Origin: Asterias rubens
Taxonomy: Eukaryota; Echinodermata; Asteroidea; Forcipulatida; Asteriidae
Assembly (NCBI RefSeq): GCF_902459465.1
Contig: NC_047067.1
Span: forward strand, 20,459,680-20,523,679
Length of the DNA: 64,000 nt
Reading direction: 5' to 3'
The position numbers were made by a program, and so were the translations under genes. The notes below the pieces were generated by a model. The model saw nothing but the letters and a program-made list of their open reading frames with translations. It ran no database searches and was not told the origin of the DNA. Positions 1-12,471 of the stretch are shown in pieces; the stretch's first letter is position 1; each line of letters starts with the position of its first letter.

Positions 1-38
1 AAGTTGGACTGCCTAAAGGGTGATGGCAGAATCAGGCA

Positions 39-2924
39 CTATATCAGGATCACAGCTTTATCTGCAACTTGAGTGAAGAAATCAACCAGGAGGCGACCAT
101 CTTCCGTCATGTCTTGAGGATCGTTGAAGCAGAGGGTGATGTTTGACCTTCTTTATACGAGATGGTCACCAAAACATAATAGACTATCATAATAAACAGT
201 ATCGAGTTAACATATATTGGCTGATACAGGACTAGAACCCACAACCGCTCAGATACCATACAAAATGTTCTACCAACTCTGCAACCATAGACCAAGGTAG
301 GTGGGTGGTGCTCTGTTTGGATGGGCCAGGCATAATAGAGGAACTTATTCCTCAATTGGCAATGTAAGAAGCCAATTACTCAAATCAAATCACGATAAAG
401 AATTCTAACTAACAAGTCTAGCTTTGGCTATATAGTTGCTTGTTGTTCTTGGGGTGTATTTTGGGGGTCACAGACGAAATAACCCCTTCATTAAGAAACG
501 CCTTGAATGCACAATTTGTGTTCACAGAACGCCCACAATATCCAAATGGCTCAAGGTGGCACCGCCAGTTCTTATACTTTCTGTCCTCTATGAATGAGTC
601 TACACGGAAGCTCGTTAATGTCTAGCATCTTGAAAGACAAATAGCTTCCATGCCTGCGTTTGCAAAAAATACCAAACTTTTGAGACAGCCGTTTATATAC
701 CGCTGTCCTTATTACTTTGGGTTAAGACAAACAAACAAGTATGCAAATTGAGGTTTATTTTTGTCATGATCGTGTCCTACCTTTTCAGATGCTGTCAGCT
801 TGTATTGTCCTACCGCCACATTTTCGCCGCCACCATAAACCGCAGGCATCTTCAAAACTGTCTTCAAAACTTCCCAGAAACTTATCAGTGTCCCAATAAC
901 TCCAAAGTTTGTATCGTGGTGGAAGGCTCAGTATGAATCCAAATTGGTTGCAAGCCCGTTTTATTTACGTCGTTATATTCAAAATAATTGGACACGAATT
1001 ATATACAAGATGTGCTCATACACAGTGTATGTCTGCAGAGTGCGTCTTCTGAATATTGGTTGGTCTTTGAATGAACCATAGAGCATAGAGAAAGGAAGAG
1101 CTAATAGTGAACATTGTAAACATCATAGGATGTGCACTAATACCCACCCCTTAACAATGTCAACAAAAGAAGGGTATGGAACACATAGTAAGCAATTGTT
1201 AGAAAGTATTGATTGTGCTAAGGAGTGTCCTGGTACTTTGAAGACGGATTTGAGATGTCCTGAGGCAAGTATTTGGGTGAGAGGTCTATAAGACCGAGGG
1301 TCATTCTGAAGGTACTTCTCCTCTTGTTGTGAAAGCTTCAAATTCACTAGAAAAACCTTGCCCTATAAGATGTATCTTAGTTGAAGACTAAACATTTTTA
1401 CAACAATTGGAAGAGAATGGTAACACTTTGCTGCGATACTCGAAGTTTGTTCAAACCTACGATTCTCAGTTTCAGAACCACCTCAATTCATTTAGAGTTT
1501 ATTATTGCATGGTGTTACCGCAATTCTTACTATACTGATATGTTTTCAATTGCTTTTGCAAATAAGTTTGCTCACTAATGCTTTTGCTTAATAGCGATGT
1601 TTTGGAACTATCATGTTGTAAGCCTAACTGTCAGGGGTGCGTGTTACATTGTTAGCCTAAGAACAACAAATACGTACAAGAGCATGGTGGTTTCATTTTG
1701 AAGCGTCTGGTTTAAACACAAAGTACAATGTCCTCTTATCCCATCCAGGAACAAAATATCATCTAAACAAGTATTTTCTGAGCGACAAGAAATGGCCGGA
1801 CTTTTAAGCTCACTAATGGATGTTACATGTCACTGGCCGATTTGAACAACACCGAGAACACTTTGTGTACACTCGTAGCTCGTTAGAATTTACACAGGCA
1901 ATCTAAAGTGCATTAAGGTATTTACGATTGTCTTAATAGAGTGTACATAAAATTAGACTCCTTGAAGATAGTCATCATCTTAATTATCAGTGCTTAATAT
2001 TCAAGGCCAACCAAATGAATTAACATTATTACGCCTTCTTCAGAGACGAAAATCGCTGTTATAAGATGAAGAAACTAGATATCTTCAATCTTCAATCTTC
2101 AATGATGAGATCCTCATCCAGCCAGAGCTAGATATAATTTAAATTATGTCTTGAGACAATGTTCAAACCCTCACACATCATGGACTTGGGACCTACAAAT
2201 ACTATTCAGTACTTCTAATGTGGGGTGGCTTTCGATGACAACAACAATCAAACTATCCCAACAGGGACTCAAGAGACTAACTCCATCTTGATGTAAACCG
2301 CGTGCACAGCAATGGCCTCTTCGGGGCAACCTGAAGACAGAAGGAGCCCATTCCCTCTTGACACAAATGAACAACACATCGCTCTATCATCGGCAGTTTT
2401 TTAATTTCAAGCTTATTCAAGCGCTTATTTAGACGTTCGTTCAATTTATATTCTGTGTGATTGATGACAAAACAATTTTCAACAACTTGGATGATGAATG
2501 TACAAACAGTGGCCTGTGTCTTAGAATCAGTGTTGTGTTCCAGACCAAGGACGATATTGTTTTATTGCTATGTCAAAATGACCATCTCATCTCATGCTAG
2601 GTGTCAGGAATTCCACAGACTCGGTTCAGTAATTTGGTAATGAGTCCTATATATGTTGAGACGCAAAGACGTCAACATTTCTGGAGTTGCGTGGTTTATA
2701 TGCTGTAGGAAATGCTGCAAATCTAAGATCAGATCCATACCTGAGCTCCGTCAAAGAGAATGTGACAGTAGACTTACCTCATTGAGTTCTACTTGAACCA
2801 CTCCTTCCTTTGGTTTGTTGTTGACAAATTGCTGTGCAGCCTTGGCTTTCATCTTCTTCTTCTCCCGACGTAAGAGATGACCCAATGCCGAGGAATGCGT
2901 CGTGCTGCCCGTTACTTGGTTCAT
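39..2924 (-). CDS. Unidentified multi-exon gene, partly resolved
   Basis: I do not recognise the product. The firmest exon is 2778-2924: an ATG opens 49 codons (MNQVTGSTTHSS...VVQVELNE) ending in phase 0 at the consensus donor GAG|GTAAGT. A compatible phase 0/0 exon lies at 1237-1335 (33 codons, LSQQEEKYLQNDPRSYRPLT...). Another coding-like exon is 781-926 (48 codons, ...SFWEVLKTVLKMPAVYGGG...), which enters in phase 1 and ends at AAG|GTAGGA. A terminal exon of about 39-150 reads ...CFNDPQDMTEDGRLLVDFF... to a TAG at 39-41 and enters in phase 2. The phases do not chain completely, so at least one exon or boundary is missing or wrong, and the pieces may belong to two genes. The N-terminus is basic (RREKKKMKAKAAQQ) and no signal peptide is seen. 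The gene may continue beyond the left edge. Confidence 0.42.
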
Positions 2925-5900
2925 GCTGACCGCTGGTTAATTATACCCCCGCGGAAGGTGCACTGATTTTAGTTTTCTGTTGAAAAAAATAATAATAATT
3001 CAAGTCATAGAAAACCGACTTAGTCACTTGGGGCATGTTGACGACATGTCATTCATTCTAAGTAGTTCAAGTGGTTTTAGCAAAGGTCAAAAGACCGATC
3101 GAATAGTACATTGGCCATGTACTTAATTTCATGGGCAGTTTCCACTTCATTAATTTAGAACTGCACATTATTGTTGATTGGACTTTATGTTACAATCCTA
3201 GTTGTCATTTGGTGAGTATCGTCGTGAGTTGTCATTACCTTATTGCCAACTCTAATAATTTGGCCTAAAGAGGGGATCATCAGAGTGGATCAGTGGGGAT
3301 CAGTGGGAATCAGTTGGGATTAGAGCCCACAGTTCAGAGCAGGCACCCATGTTTGTTCAAGTTGTTTTTGTGTTGTTTTAAATACTGACTCAAATCTATT
3401 GTGTTTCTTTTGTTTTGAATATAGTGTGAACGATGTTTGGAGTAAAATTTCAAGTGAAATACCAACCAAGTGTCTTCACTAATCTACCGGTTGAGAAGAC
3501 GTCCAAGACGTCCATATATACCAACGCTGTTAGTCAACAGAACGTAGTCATTTTAGTTTAGAAATAGTCTTTCATGTATGGAAATCTGTCAAGGGAAAAT
3601 TGTTAACAAAGACTGCATCACAATGACAATGAACAATGACCTTGAACTGTTCGCTTCATTGGTAGGGCTGGTCTGACTGTGTTTATCTTCTATTTCGGTT
3701 GCCTTTGTTATCTTTCATTCTTTTTTTGTTTACATTTTGTTGCATTTTCATCCCTGTCATACATATTGATTTGTATAATAGTAGTGAACACACACTTGGT
3801 AAACCATTAGAGTATATGTTTACATGTTTCAAACTAAATAACGAAAGAAGAAACATTCATTCGACTTAAAACCTTAATACCATGACCTTTAATCTTTCCA
3901 GTTGCAACATAAAATGACTTGTGGTTTAAATGCCGAAAGGTCATGATGGTGTGGCCCGGCAGTTGTCTGACTGTGACGGTTAAGTATAAATCCACGGGAC
4001 TAAAGGTCCGAGTCGACCAAGGAACATCTTATGATCTCTTACTGCCTGCTGGCATGACAGATCGGAGCTTCTTGAGGAGTCAAGTGAACATTCTTCGTTC
4101 AATCAATAGTTCAATCAGTTTTGTAAAGTATAATAGTAAGCAAATTCGGAAAGAGACATGCAATATTGCAATATGAATGATTGCGAATGAGACGGTATAT
4201 AGGGTGATGAGCTCAGGACTTGTCAGCTTATCTTTTTGAAACCATAATTCAGCTCAGTGTGGCCGACTCATCGCAACGAGTCTCAATCCTGACTTGGGCC
4301 AAGATGACTGCTGTTTATTTTACTGTTGATTTGTGATACTTGCAATAATATTCACATTCATTCAGTCAAAAAAATGGTTGAGTTTGAATTTGAGACTTAA
4401 GTCTGAGCTGAAGACTGAGCCGAGTCCTGAAGATTGAGTTTGAGTCAGTGCTTCCTCGCTTATTACCTGGGTTGCTTTTCTTAACATAACTGCACACAAG
4501 TGTTTTAATTACAAATCCAAGGAAACTATAGTCTGATGTCTTTCGTAAAACCGTACGTGAGTCATTGGTGTCAAGAACACAGACAATTGTGGTAACTTTA
4601 ACCGTCAAATCAAATGCCTACAAAATGTCGTAAAGACTGTGATCTGTGGAGAAGGTTCTGGGGTTTCTAAATCCACCCCTAAGCTGTGTAAAGGACGTTT
4701 ACCTGTACATAGTCCCTGCTGGATTTAACAACGATGGCAGAATAATCCTTACAAATCTCTTATAATGAACAGGGGACTTCACAAGGTTTCTTATTCCCAT
4801 TAAGTTGAAGCAAAAAGAAAGAATTTCTCTGATGATAGTTTTTATCTTGCTTCAGTCAAAGCCTGAGTTTTAGACATTGAATGTTGATGTTCTTATGTCC
4901 AACAATGTGTCGTTGCAGACACAATATTCACCAAGGAGGGTCCAGCTTACTTCTCCACTAGGTTTCCCCACAGATTCAATCTCATTAAATTGGTAATCTT
5001 CTAAAGTGACATTATACTCAGCGAATGTTTTAAAGATTTGCTCTTTAGGCTATACTTTTATCGAGAATTGAGATGTATTTTTGTCTTTATTTCTTCCGTG
5101 CCCAAAGGCAACTTCCGGAAGGGTTTCAGCATGATCAGATACCTTTTCAAAGAATCGTCAAGCTCATTTAACTTTTCGAATCCATAAAGTGCATTTACAT
5201 TTTCAAATACAAAGCTCATACACTTTTTCGAAACCGTAAAGCTCATATTCTTTTTCGAAACCGTATAGCTCATTATATTATTTTCGAAACCGTAAACCTC
5301 ATTATATTTGCTTCGAAAGCGTAAAGCTCATGTAATTTTTTTTCGAAAGCGTAAAGCTCATATAATATTTTCGAAACCGTAAAGCTCATGTAAAACTGAA
5401 GCATTTCAGACCGTATTACTTAGACAAATAATACTTGAAATACTTGATAACCATTCCGGTCACTTGAAGCTGCTCAGCAGCTAGGATAACTGAAGAGCAA
5501 TTAGACCTTGTCCAAGACACAGACCAACATCTATATAAGAGTTAAACAAAAAATAATAATGTAGCTTGGTCGCCGCTGCCCGTAACTCATTAACGAAGCT
5601 CACACTTATATGTCCTTGCGTATTCATCACAGTATTCCAAGCGAATGATGAACTTTAACTCTACATAGGCAATTTGGCTCCTACCAAGGCTTTGTATAGC
5701 CTCATCTAGTTTTTGTTTTGCCTGAGACACGAAACTCTTACTAGAGTATGATAAGCAGCCATATCACCTTACACACTTACCTCCCTCTTTTCCGTATAAA
5801 ACGCAATGAAGAAGACAGCGTCCTGCCAATGCTCTCCTCCTATATATCTGTATCATCTTCACTTATCAGGGCAGCATCCTTTATAAGATAGGAGCACGGA

Positions 5901-6821
5901 GACACTCAAGTGTCAAGCTGGGACAATATCTAGATGCATAGTGACGCCATAAGGTGCAAATCCCAATCGGTGAAACATAATACAAATCTCGGTCATTTAT
6001 GCATTCTAGGTTGTTGTTTTTTTCTTGGTTATAGACATGGGTTTCATTGAAATGGTCTTCCCTACCGCGGCTTTCTCAAGACACCGTGGTTTAAAAAAAA
6101 AATGTCAGCCAAGCAGAAAATATCACAGACAAGATTACTGGCACCTTTACTGAAAATAAACCCAGTCTATCTTTGTAGTAATTGTAATTTCTGTTAAGTT
6201 GTATAGACTGAAACATGCATCCAGAATTCTTTATCAATTGATCACAGAGAAATGAATGTACGTGTGATGTATTATTTTGGGTTGGTTACCTTGTTCTTGT
6301 AAGCAACACAAATTAATTTGTGCTTAACTGCTTTTTGGCTTGAATCCTACCAACTATTTTGAACAAATATCTTGCTTCGTTTAATCACGGTAGAACAAAA
6401 CATCATTTTGAGGATGTCTCTTGTTTTTCTTGGATGTTTTAAATTCGGAAAACCTCAAACCACACCACTAACTCAAATGAGGGAGGTCACTGTCTTCATA
6501 AGTAGATTACTACTAAAAAAACAATACTAATTGTATAATACCAGTTGAGTATCAAATGGGATCAACCTTGAGAGCATTATATTAGCCTAATTATCCTAGG
6601 TGTGCAAATAGTAAAACAAAAAAAACATCCGGTTAAAAAGTGCTGGCTTTTACTTATGCGGGTCATTTGCATACAGCAGGTATATTGGCTGTTAAAGAAA
6701 ACTGACGCCCAACCTGACGCCATGGTTAAACATTCAGAAATGACTTATTTGAAATATATTTTGGCTGGGTTCGTTCGTGCTTGAAAATATCACCTCAGAA
6801 AAAAAGACAAATATGAATAGC
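2925..6821. other. Intergenic stretch without recognised genes
   Basis: No exon chain or homologous protein could be supported here. The stretch is AT-rich with short, unconnected reading frames. The first part should hold the promoter of the minus-strand gene starting at 2924. It also contains short runs of a GGATCAGTG-like repeat near 3280-3330 and the degenerate 28-30 bp repeat listed separately at 5150-5395. Around 6290-6340 is a fragment resembling the end of the inverted-repeat element found at 16911-17101. Confidence 0.5.
5150..5395. repeat. Degenerate tandem repeat, about 28-30 bp unit
   Basis: The phrase TTTTCGAAACCGTAAAGCTC, with small changes and variable A/T spacers, recurs about seven times. 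Units differ in length and sequence, so this is an old or rapidly drifting array. It creates a short repetitive minus-strand reading frame (SFTVSKK-like) that I do not regard as a gene. Confidence 0.75.
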
Positions 6822-6881
6822 ACAATACAATACAATACAATACAATACAATACAATACAATACAATACAATACAATACAAT
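6822..6881. repeat. Pentanucleotide microsatellite (ACAAT)n
   Basis: About twelve perfect tandem copies of ACAAT/TACAA. A shorter, imperfect copy of the same motif lies at 25441-25476. Confidence 0.95.
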
Positions 6882-9800
6882 ATAACAAGGCATTTGTATT
6901 ATACCGCTCTTTCATTTAGATCCATCGGTTGATTATATGCACATGACTCAAGAAAAATTAAGGAAATTAAGGAGAAGGAAATAGTAAATCTATATAAAAC
7001 ATTAAACCAAATAATGTATCTTTATGGTGACGTTTCTATGGCAAAGAGCATTCAGCATGTTTTGCCCCATTTATTAAAATTATAGTGAATTGTAATCATA
7101 TACTATTTCAGCATAACCTCTGTCTGTCATTATCAAAAGAATCTCACTTGCCTTGGAAATAATATAAAAGAAATTAAAGAGACGCAGCAAAGTCGTTCCA
7201 GAAAACGCTTTAAAATGCTATCAAACGAAACAGAGGTCCTAAAGATCATTGCACAGTAACCCACAACTACTCATCTTTTGTACCACACGTAAATTCTTTT
7301 TCACGAATTCTATATTTTTGTGAGAAAACAGAATTAGCAGGCAAACTGCTTACCGACCAAAAGGACTCATGTAAATTTTAAATTCATCCAAATTTAGAAT
7401 GTGATCACGTTTGACCCTATAAAGTAACAACAACACACACATTAAATTACAAGATGGTTGTCTTTGTTGTTTGTCAACTCAGTCTTTGAAAAATACTTGC
7501 TATGCTTAAAATGCGAGACCATGGATATTTGTTGACTTTGATATAACAGGCCCGCATCTTTCATTTGAAGAGAAGGTACACGGATATGCCGTATGGATTA
7601 TTTTACTTGACATGTTTTGCAGCATATGGTACAAAACGCTTCGAAATCGTACACAAATAACAATAAGGGATTTACATGCAGTTATGAGATACGGTTCAAA
7701 CTATAAAACAAGGGATGATGGCAATTTTTCTTATTAATAATAACAACACATAACAACTATACCTATGGATTCGTTTACCCTTCATCAACAGCAGATGGTT
7801 ATGTACAATTCCCGAGGGGAAGTCCCACAGAGCATCTCCAGCAGGAATCGAACCATCGACCTCACAGGTTGATTTTTAAAAGCATCTGTTTGGAATCGTC
7901 TTCCCCCATCCAAACCACAACAGCGTAAACGGGCATCACGTAATAATCTAGTCTGGCCAGTCATCATTGTAATCCCTCTGTATAGCCACCACTTTGATAT
8001 CGACTTGTAATTAATTAACCTCACATTAATTAGTCCGTTTAACAATTAAATAGTATTGGCCTATCTAATCACGGTGTAGCTAATGCAGTCATTTGCATCA
8101 AAATATAAACAATGTGTTTTTGGATTGGTATAAAGATCGAGTCGCAATAAGTCACGTGGTGTGGTCTAGAGGAAAAAATATATTTGCTTACTAGGCCTAA
8201 TAGCAGGTATGAAAAAAATAACAAACATGCTAAACAAAAGAAAGTGCATGAAAATGCTTGACAGGAGATCTGGGTCCAATTTCATGGATCTGCTTGCCCT
8301 GGAATTTTTCACTTAAATACGGCGCATTGAACGCCCTCAGAACCACATCATTTTATATAGAAAGTAAGCACACTAATTCCGAGGTAAGCAAAGAAGTGAA
8401 ATTGGTTCCTGATATTCACAGAGTCGAAACTATAATCAGCTACAATCAAAACCGATATTGTTCATAACACGCACATGGTGTTACCGTTGTAAATCGCTTT
8501 GTTATATCAGTCAGTTAACGTGCCTAATGAATCGTGTTTGGTTTTCGTTAATCAAAACATCCACGACATCTTATTTTTAAACAACTCTCACTAACGTTGT
8601 AATTAATCTGTTTCAGAAGGTGATGCTGAGCATTGTTTCTGCTTAGCCGCTAAGCAAATAACCAGCTACAAACAATACACATTCGTTCAGATCACAGATT
8701 AAAGTTCTTGTGTGTATTTTAGTTGATGTTATAACAGCATGTGGAAAAAGGATCCTTGGACAGAAAGGCACCCTTCTTCCTAGGTTTAGTCTGAGACGAA
8801 CTCAGTCTGTCCTTACCCACTACACGAGACAGGGCAATCAAAACAATGACAACTCACTTTGTTTGATAATTTATCTTGGGTATTGAGTTTGGCATTATTT
8901 ACATCAATAGGGATGTGTGAATACTTTTACTAAACTACTGGTTGAACGCATTTTTATAAAACAGCCATCAGAGCGAATCGATCATGGTCGATCATGGTTG
9001 AGTAAAACTCGGTTATGGTGTGTTTTCATTATAGTGATATATATGCTTCATCGGTTACGTACAGAACCTGTTGATTTACATGTATTATAATTATTAAAGA
9101 TTTAATGATTTCTCGCCTGTCTAATAGTAGACAATACCTGTTGCCGTGTATGTTCTTAGTAAATTTATGTACATAAATTATTTATTTTCCTCAATATTTT
9201 GGTATCTGAAAGACACAAATTAATCTATGGGTCAATTTCACAAAGCTCAGCAAACAGGCCACGCACTGAAGAATACTGCCGAGTAGCATGGTCCATGATT
9301 ACACATAATTTACATTAATAATATTGTTTTAAACTACTTTTATCAAGATGGGCAAGACTTAAAGCTTCATATTCGCGGGGAAGAATGTCGCAGTTCTGGT
9401 TTACCCCCCCCCCACAAAAAAAAACAAAACAATGAAAGAATAATTAGAAGTCCTCAATTTACCGGATCGACAAACATAATATCAGATGAACTATGTTCAT
9501 TATGTGACAGTAATACGCCTACTGTGCGACATCAAGCATGACATTTTGCATCAGATGACGTATGATGATCACAGTATGTTACCCGATGTTAGCTATTGCG
9601 TCCCTTTAACGCGACCCATGCCCTGGTTTGGACTGTCCGTACCTCATCCATCAACCATCTTCATCTCTCCCATTTCATTCATGACCATGCACGGGTCCCT
9701 GTCAAATTGCTCAAGTCACTACACTTACTACCCTGTAATTGCAGGCAAGTCTAAAACAACGAGCACACAAGCTGTGTGGGTTGTGACGATCTGGATTTGT

Positions 9801-11421
9801 CAACTAGGATTTGTAGATCATCTTTTTATCATGGTGGGCAATTATTTATATACGCACGTGACAAAATTGCATCATTTTCTTACTAAACTAAATCATCCCA
9901 AACAAGAGCACTGCAGCAGTCAATGTGTATCTTTCCATATAAGGCATTTCAAACCCAAGCTGTTCGCATGGCCGACATAATGGCAAACAGTAGGCCTATT
10001 TACGGAATAAAATTATAAAATTGTGTCAGAAACAAGACTTGAGACCTAATAGGCCTACTGTTTGCAAAAAGTACCCAGAAATGAGTGTTAATTTACCTCA
10101 GTTTCGACCCTATAAAACCAGACTCTGTCTCAAATATATACAAAAGGTTTCTGCTATCGTGTCATTAACAACTTGTACCTGTAAACATGCCATACTGAAT
10201 CATTATAATGACGTGCTTTCTGTAACTTAGGAGTCAGGACTGATTAATTGTTGTGTGACTCATTAATAACAACAATTATTGTTGCATTCCAGAAAGAACA
10301 GTAAATACTAGCTTACCGCACTTTGTAATCACAACACAGTGTACACAATAGTGTCTTCACTCAAATTATATAAAATGTACGATTGTAAATCAATCGCGCA
10401 GTCTTATTTGAATATGTCGGTGAATCATTGTAAACAATTTTTACCTTTGATCAACAGAGCACCACTGTCTCCCACTTTGACGTGCATGAACGTGTTAGAA
10501 TCTGGATAGCATTAATCCATAAGTATGTTCCAAACAGGTAATAATTCCAGTGACTAAGATTTCCGTGTTAAGATAGGAGCAACAAATCACACCAGCCTTC
10601 CACGTGCAGACAACATCTCAGCAAAACAGTGACGAAAAAGGCGGGAAACGTAGTGTGTGCAAGCAAAAGTGGCAAACGCCACGGTGCTATGCACAAGTCA
10701 ATGCTGTAGTGTGGTCACATACGTTGATTCGCGTTTGAAATACAAATTGTGTTGTCCTGGATGTAGTTTGAACGTCACGAATGAAATATATTTCGTCACC
10801 GGGTTCGTCTGCTTGCAGGGGAAGCCAGGTGCTTCTTGTTTCCAGCTGTTAGCTGTGTTGCACCGCCGTAGAGCCGTCAATAATTCCCCACTGGGTTTTC
10901 AACCAACCCACAGCCTCGTTCGTACAGCACCTAATCATGAACAGTGTGTGAACGATGCGCACTCAACCACTAATCCATTGCATGTACTACTCTGAGTTGA
11001 TACGACGACTGTTCCTTGTCGGTAAACAACTCCTCAAAAGTGTAATTTTATTAATAGAAACAGTGTTTGAGGATCTGTTGGTTTGATTACGGACTGAAGA
11101 AAGTTGTTTATATAAATGCAGTCAAATTATCAGTTTATTCATGCTTGTTTGACCATTGGGAACAAAGAGCAGTGAAGCAGAGTCAATCTTAATCAAATTG
11201 CAAATATTTTACTCATTACAAAGCAAGGACGCAGACTGGGTTTCCAATGGAGACTTATATAAGAAATTAATATCATGTGGATATCAAATTGACAGTAACA
11301 CAGACCTCTCTTACATCAGCAATTCGCTAAATTCATCATGTTATTTGTTAAGATTAAAATGAATAATTAATATCGAAACTTTGGTTGGAATGGTTAAAAC
11401 TTTAATTTCCCAAAAGTTCTC
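6882..11421. other. Intergenic stretch with transposon fragments
   Basis: No supported gene. A 164-codon + strand frame at 9486-9980 has no recognisable domain and no splice context, and I treat it as chance. Near 7844-7854 (minus strand) is an exact RNA polymerase III B-box (GGTTCGATTCC), possibly a worn tRNA-derived SINE, but no clear A-box was found. Around 8272, 8626 and 9235 are short pieces resembling the inverted-repeat family at 16911-17101. Confidence 0.45.
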
Positions 11422-11496
11422 ACAGGCGTGCTGAGCGGTCTGGTTTAAAACACTAAGGCATTTCGAAGGGCGTGGGTTCTAATACAACCGCTGCCA
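11422..11496 (+). pseudogene. tRNA-Leu-like pseudogene
   Basis: The stretch keeps a D-arm remnant (GCTGAGCGGTC), a T-arm remnant (GCGTGGGTTCTAAT) and an acceptor end (CGCTGCCA) matching the tRNA-Leu genes 120-340 bp downstream. The anticodon arm has lost bases, the B-box is mutated (TTCTAATAC instead of TTCGAATCC) and the 5' acceptor strand does not pair. This is the most decayed of three tandem tRNA-Leu copies. Confidence 0.7.
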
Positions 11497-11615
11497 ACAA
11501 GTTTCTTGTTAAAAAACAAGCATCGCCTAGTTAAAATTAATGGTCGCCAAGGTAACAGATTAATAAAAAATGGGCTTTTATTCTAGGCCTGACCTATTCT
11601 CTGTATCTTCATCAA

Positions 11616-11697
11616 GGTAGCGTGGCCGAGCGGTCTAAGGCGCTGGTTTAAGGCACCAGTCATTTCGATGGCGTGGGTTCGAATCCCACCGCTGCCA
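11616..11697 (+). tRNA. tRNA-Leu(AAG)
   Basis: An 82-nt intronless class II tRNA. The acceptor stem GGTAGCG/CGCTGCC pairs with one G-U, with discriminator A at 11697. The A-box TGGCCGAGCGG is intact. The anticodon stem CTGGT/ACCAG closes a loop TTAAGGC with anticodon AAG. A long variable arm (TCATTTCGATGGC) and a perfect B-box (GGTTCGAATCC) follow. Length and layout match eukaryotic cytosolic tRNA-Leu(AAG). A T-run at about 11704 could terminate polymerase III. Confidence 0.95.
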
Positions 11698-11765
11698 CTT
11701 CTTTTCTTTTGTTGAAAACAAACAGTTGTATTTTGTCTGTTGCCTTCCGCCAATATTTTCACCAA

Positions 11766-11847
11766 GGTAGCCTGGCCGAGCGGTCTAAGGCGCTGGTTTT
11801 AAGCACCAGTCATTTCGACGGCGTGGGTTCGAATCCTACCGCTTCCA
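11766..11847 (+). tRNA. tRNA-Leu(TAA)-like gene, partly decayed
   Basis: A copy of the 11616 gene, also 82 nt. The anticodon loop reads TTTAAGC, which gives TAA in place of AAG. The acceptor stem has two mismatches (T-T and C-C) and the T-stem has a G-T pair. A- and B-boxes are intact, so it could still be transcribed, but the weak acceptor stem suggests a young pseudogene or a tRNA-like SINE source. Folding and charging cannot be judged from sequence alone. Confidence 0.6.
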
Positions 11848-12471
11848 AGTAGATTACGATTTTCATGAACTTATTTTCTTCATCCATTTTGTTAACCAGT
11901 GAAAATAGTTGCAAAGGGAATAGGGTAAATCGTAGTATATTATCTATTTAATTTAATCCCAGTCTCACTTTTTATAAATTAATGTTGTTGGACATCCAAC
12001 AATTTCCTGCAGTTATGCAGTACAAAACTATGCAATGGCAATGCAAGCCCTTTGCTTCCGCATGTCCCTCACCATTGCATTGTAACACCCCCTTACAACT
12101 TAATAGAACAGTCTATAATCTACCTTAGAAATCAACGCTCCTAAATAACCCCACAATGCACCTAAAACAGATTACGTTTTTCTTAAAATAACTCATTTAC
12201 AGACATATTTATCCAAATTATATTTTGTAATTAAGTTTTTCAAATAACATAAAATGAGTTTATATCATTCAAAAAGTAACAGTTGTTCTTATAAGAGTCA
12301 TCAAGAATGCGAATAGAAATAAAAAATGCACATCTATGTTCATGGTAACCACCCGGCCATCTTGTCACCACTTCCTTCACTTGGGAGTTGTACAGATTTT
12401 CAACTCCTGTGGTGTAGTTTCTTTCAGTTTTTATTCGATTGCAATTTTTGCAGGGTAAAACAAGTATCACC
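11848..12471 (+). promoter_or_regulatory. ARP3 upstream region and probable 5' UTR
   Basis: This is the 0.6 kb between the tRNA-Leu copies and the ARP3 start codon. No TATA box is placed convincingly. The start context ATCACCATGG (ATG at 12472) is a near-ideal Kozak sequence. A pyrimidine-rich stretch ending in TTTTTGCAG at 12445-12453 resembles a splice acceptor, so an upstream non-coding exon is possible. Confidence 0.45.

Noticed and set aside
9486..9980. 164-codon + strand frame as a gene
   Set aside because: No domain, no signal peptide or family resemblance, no splice context. Chance is the simpler reading.
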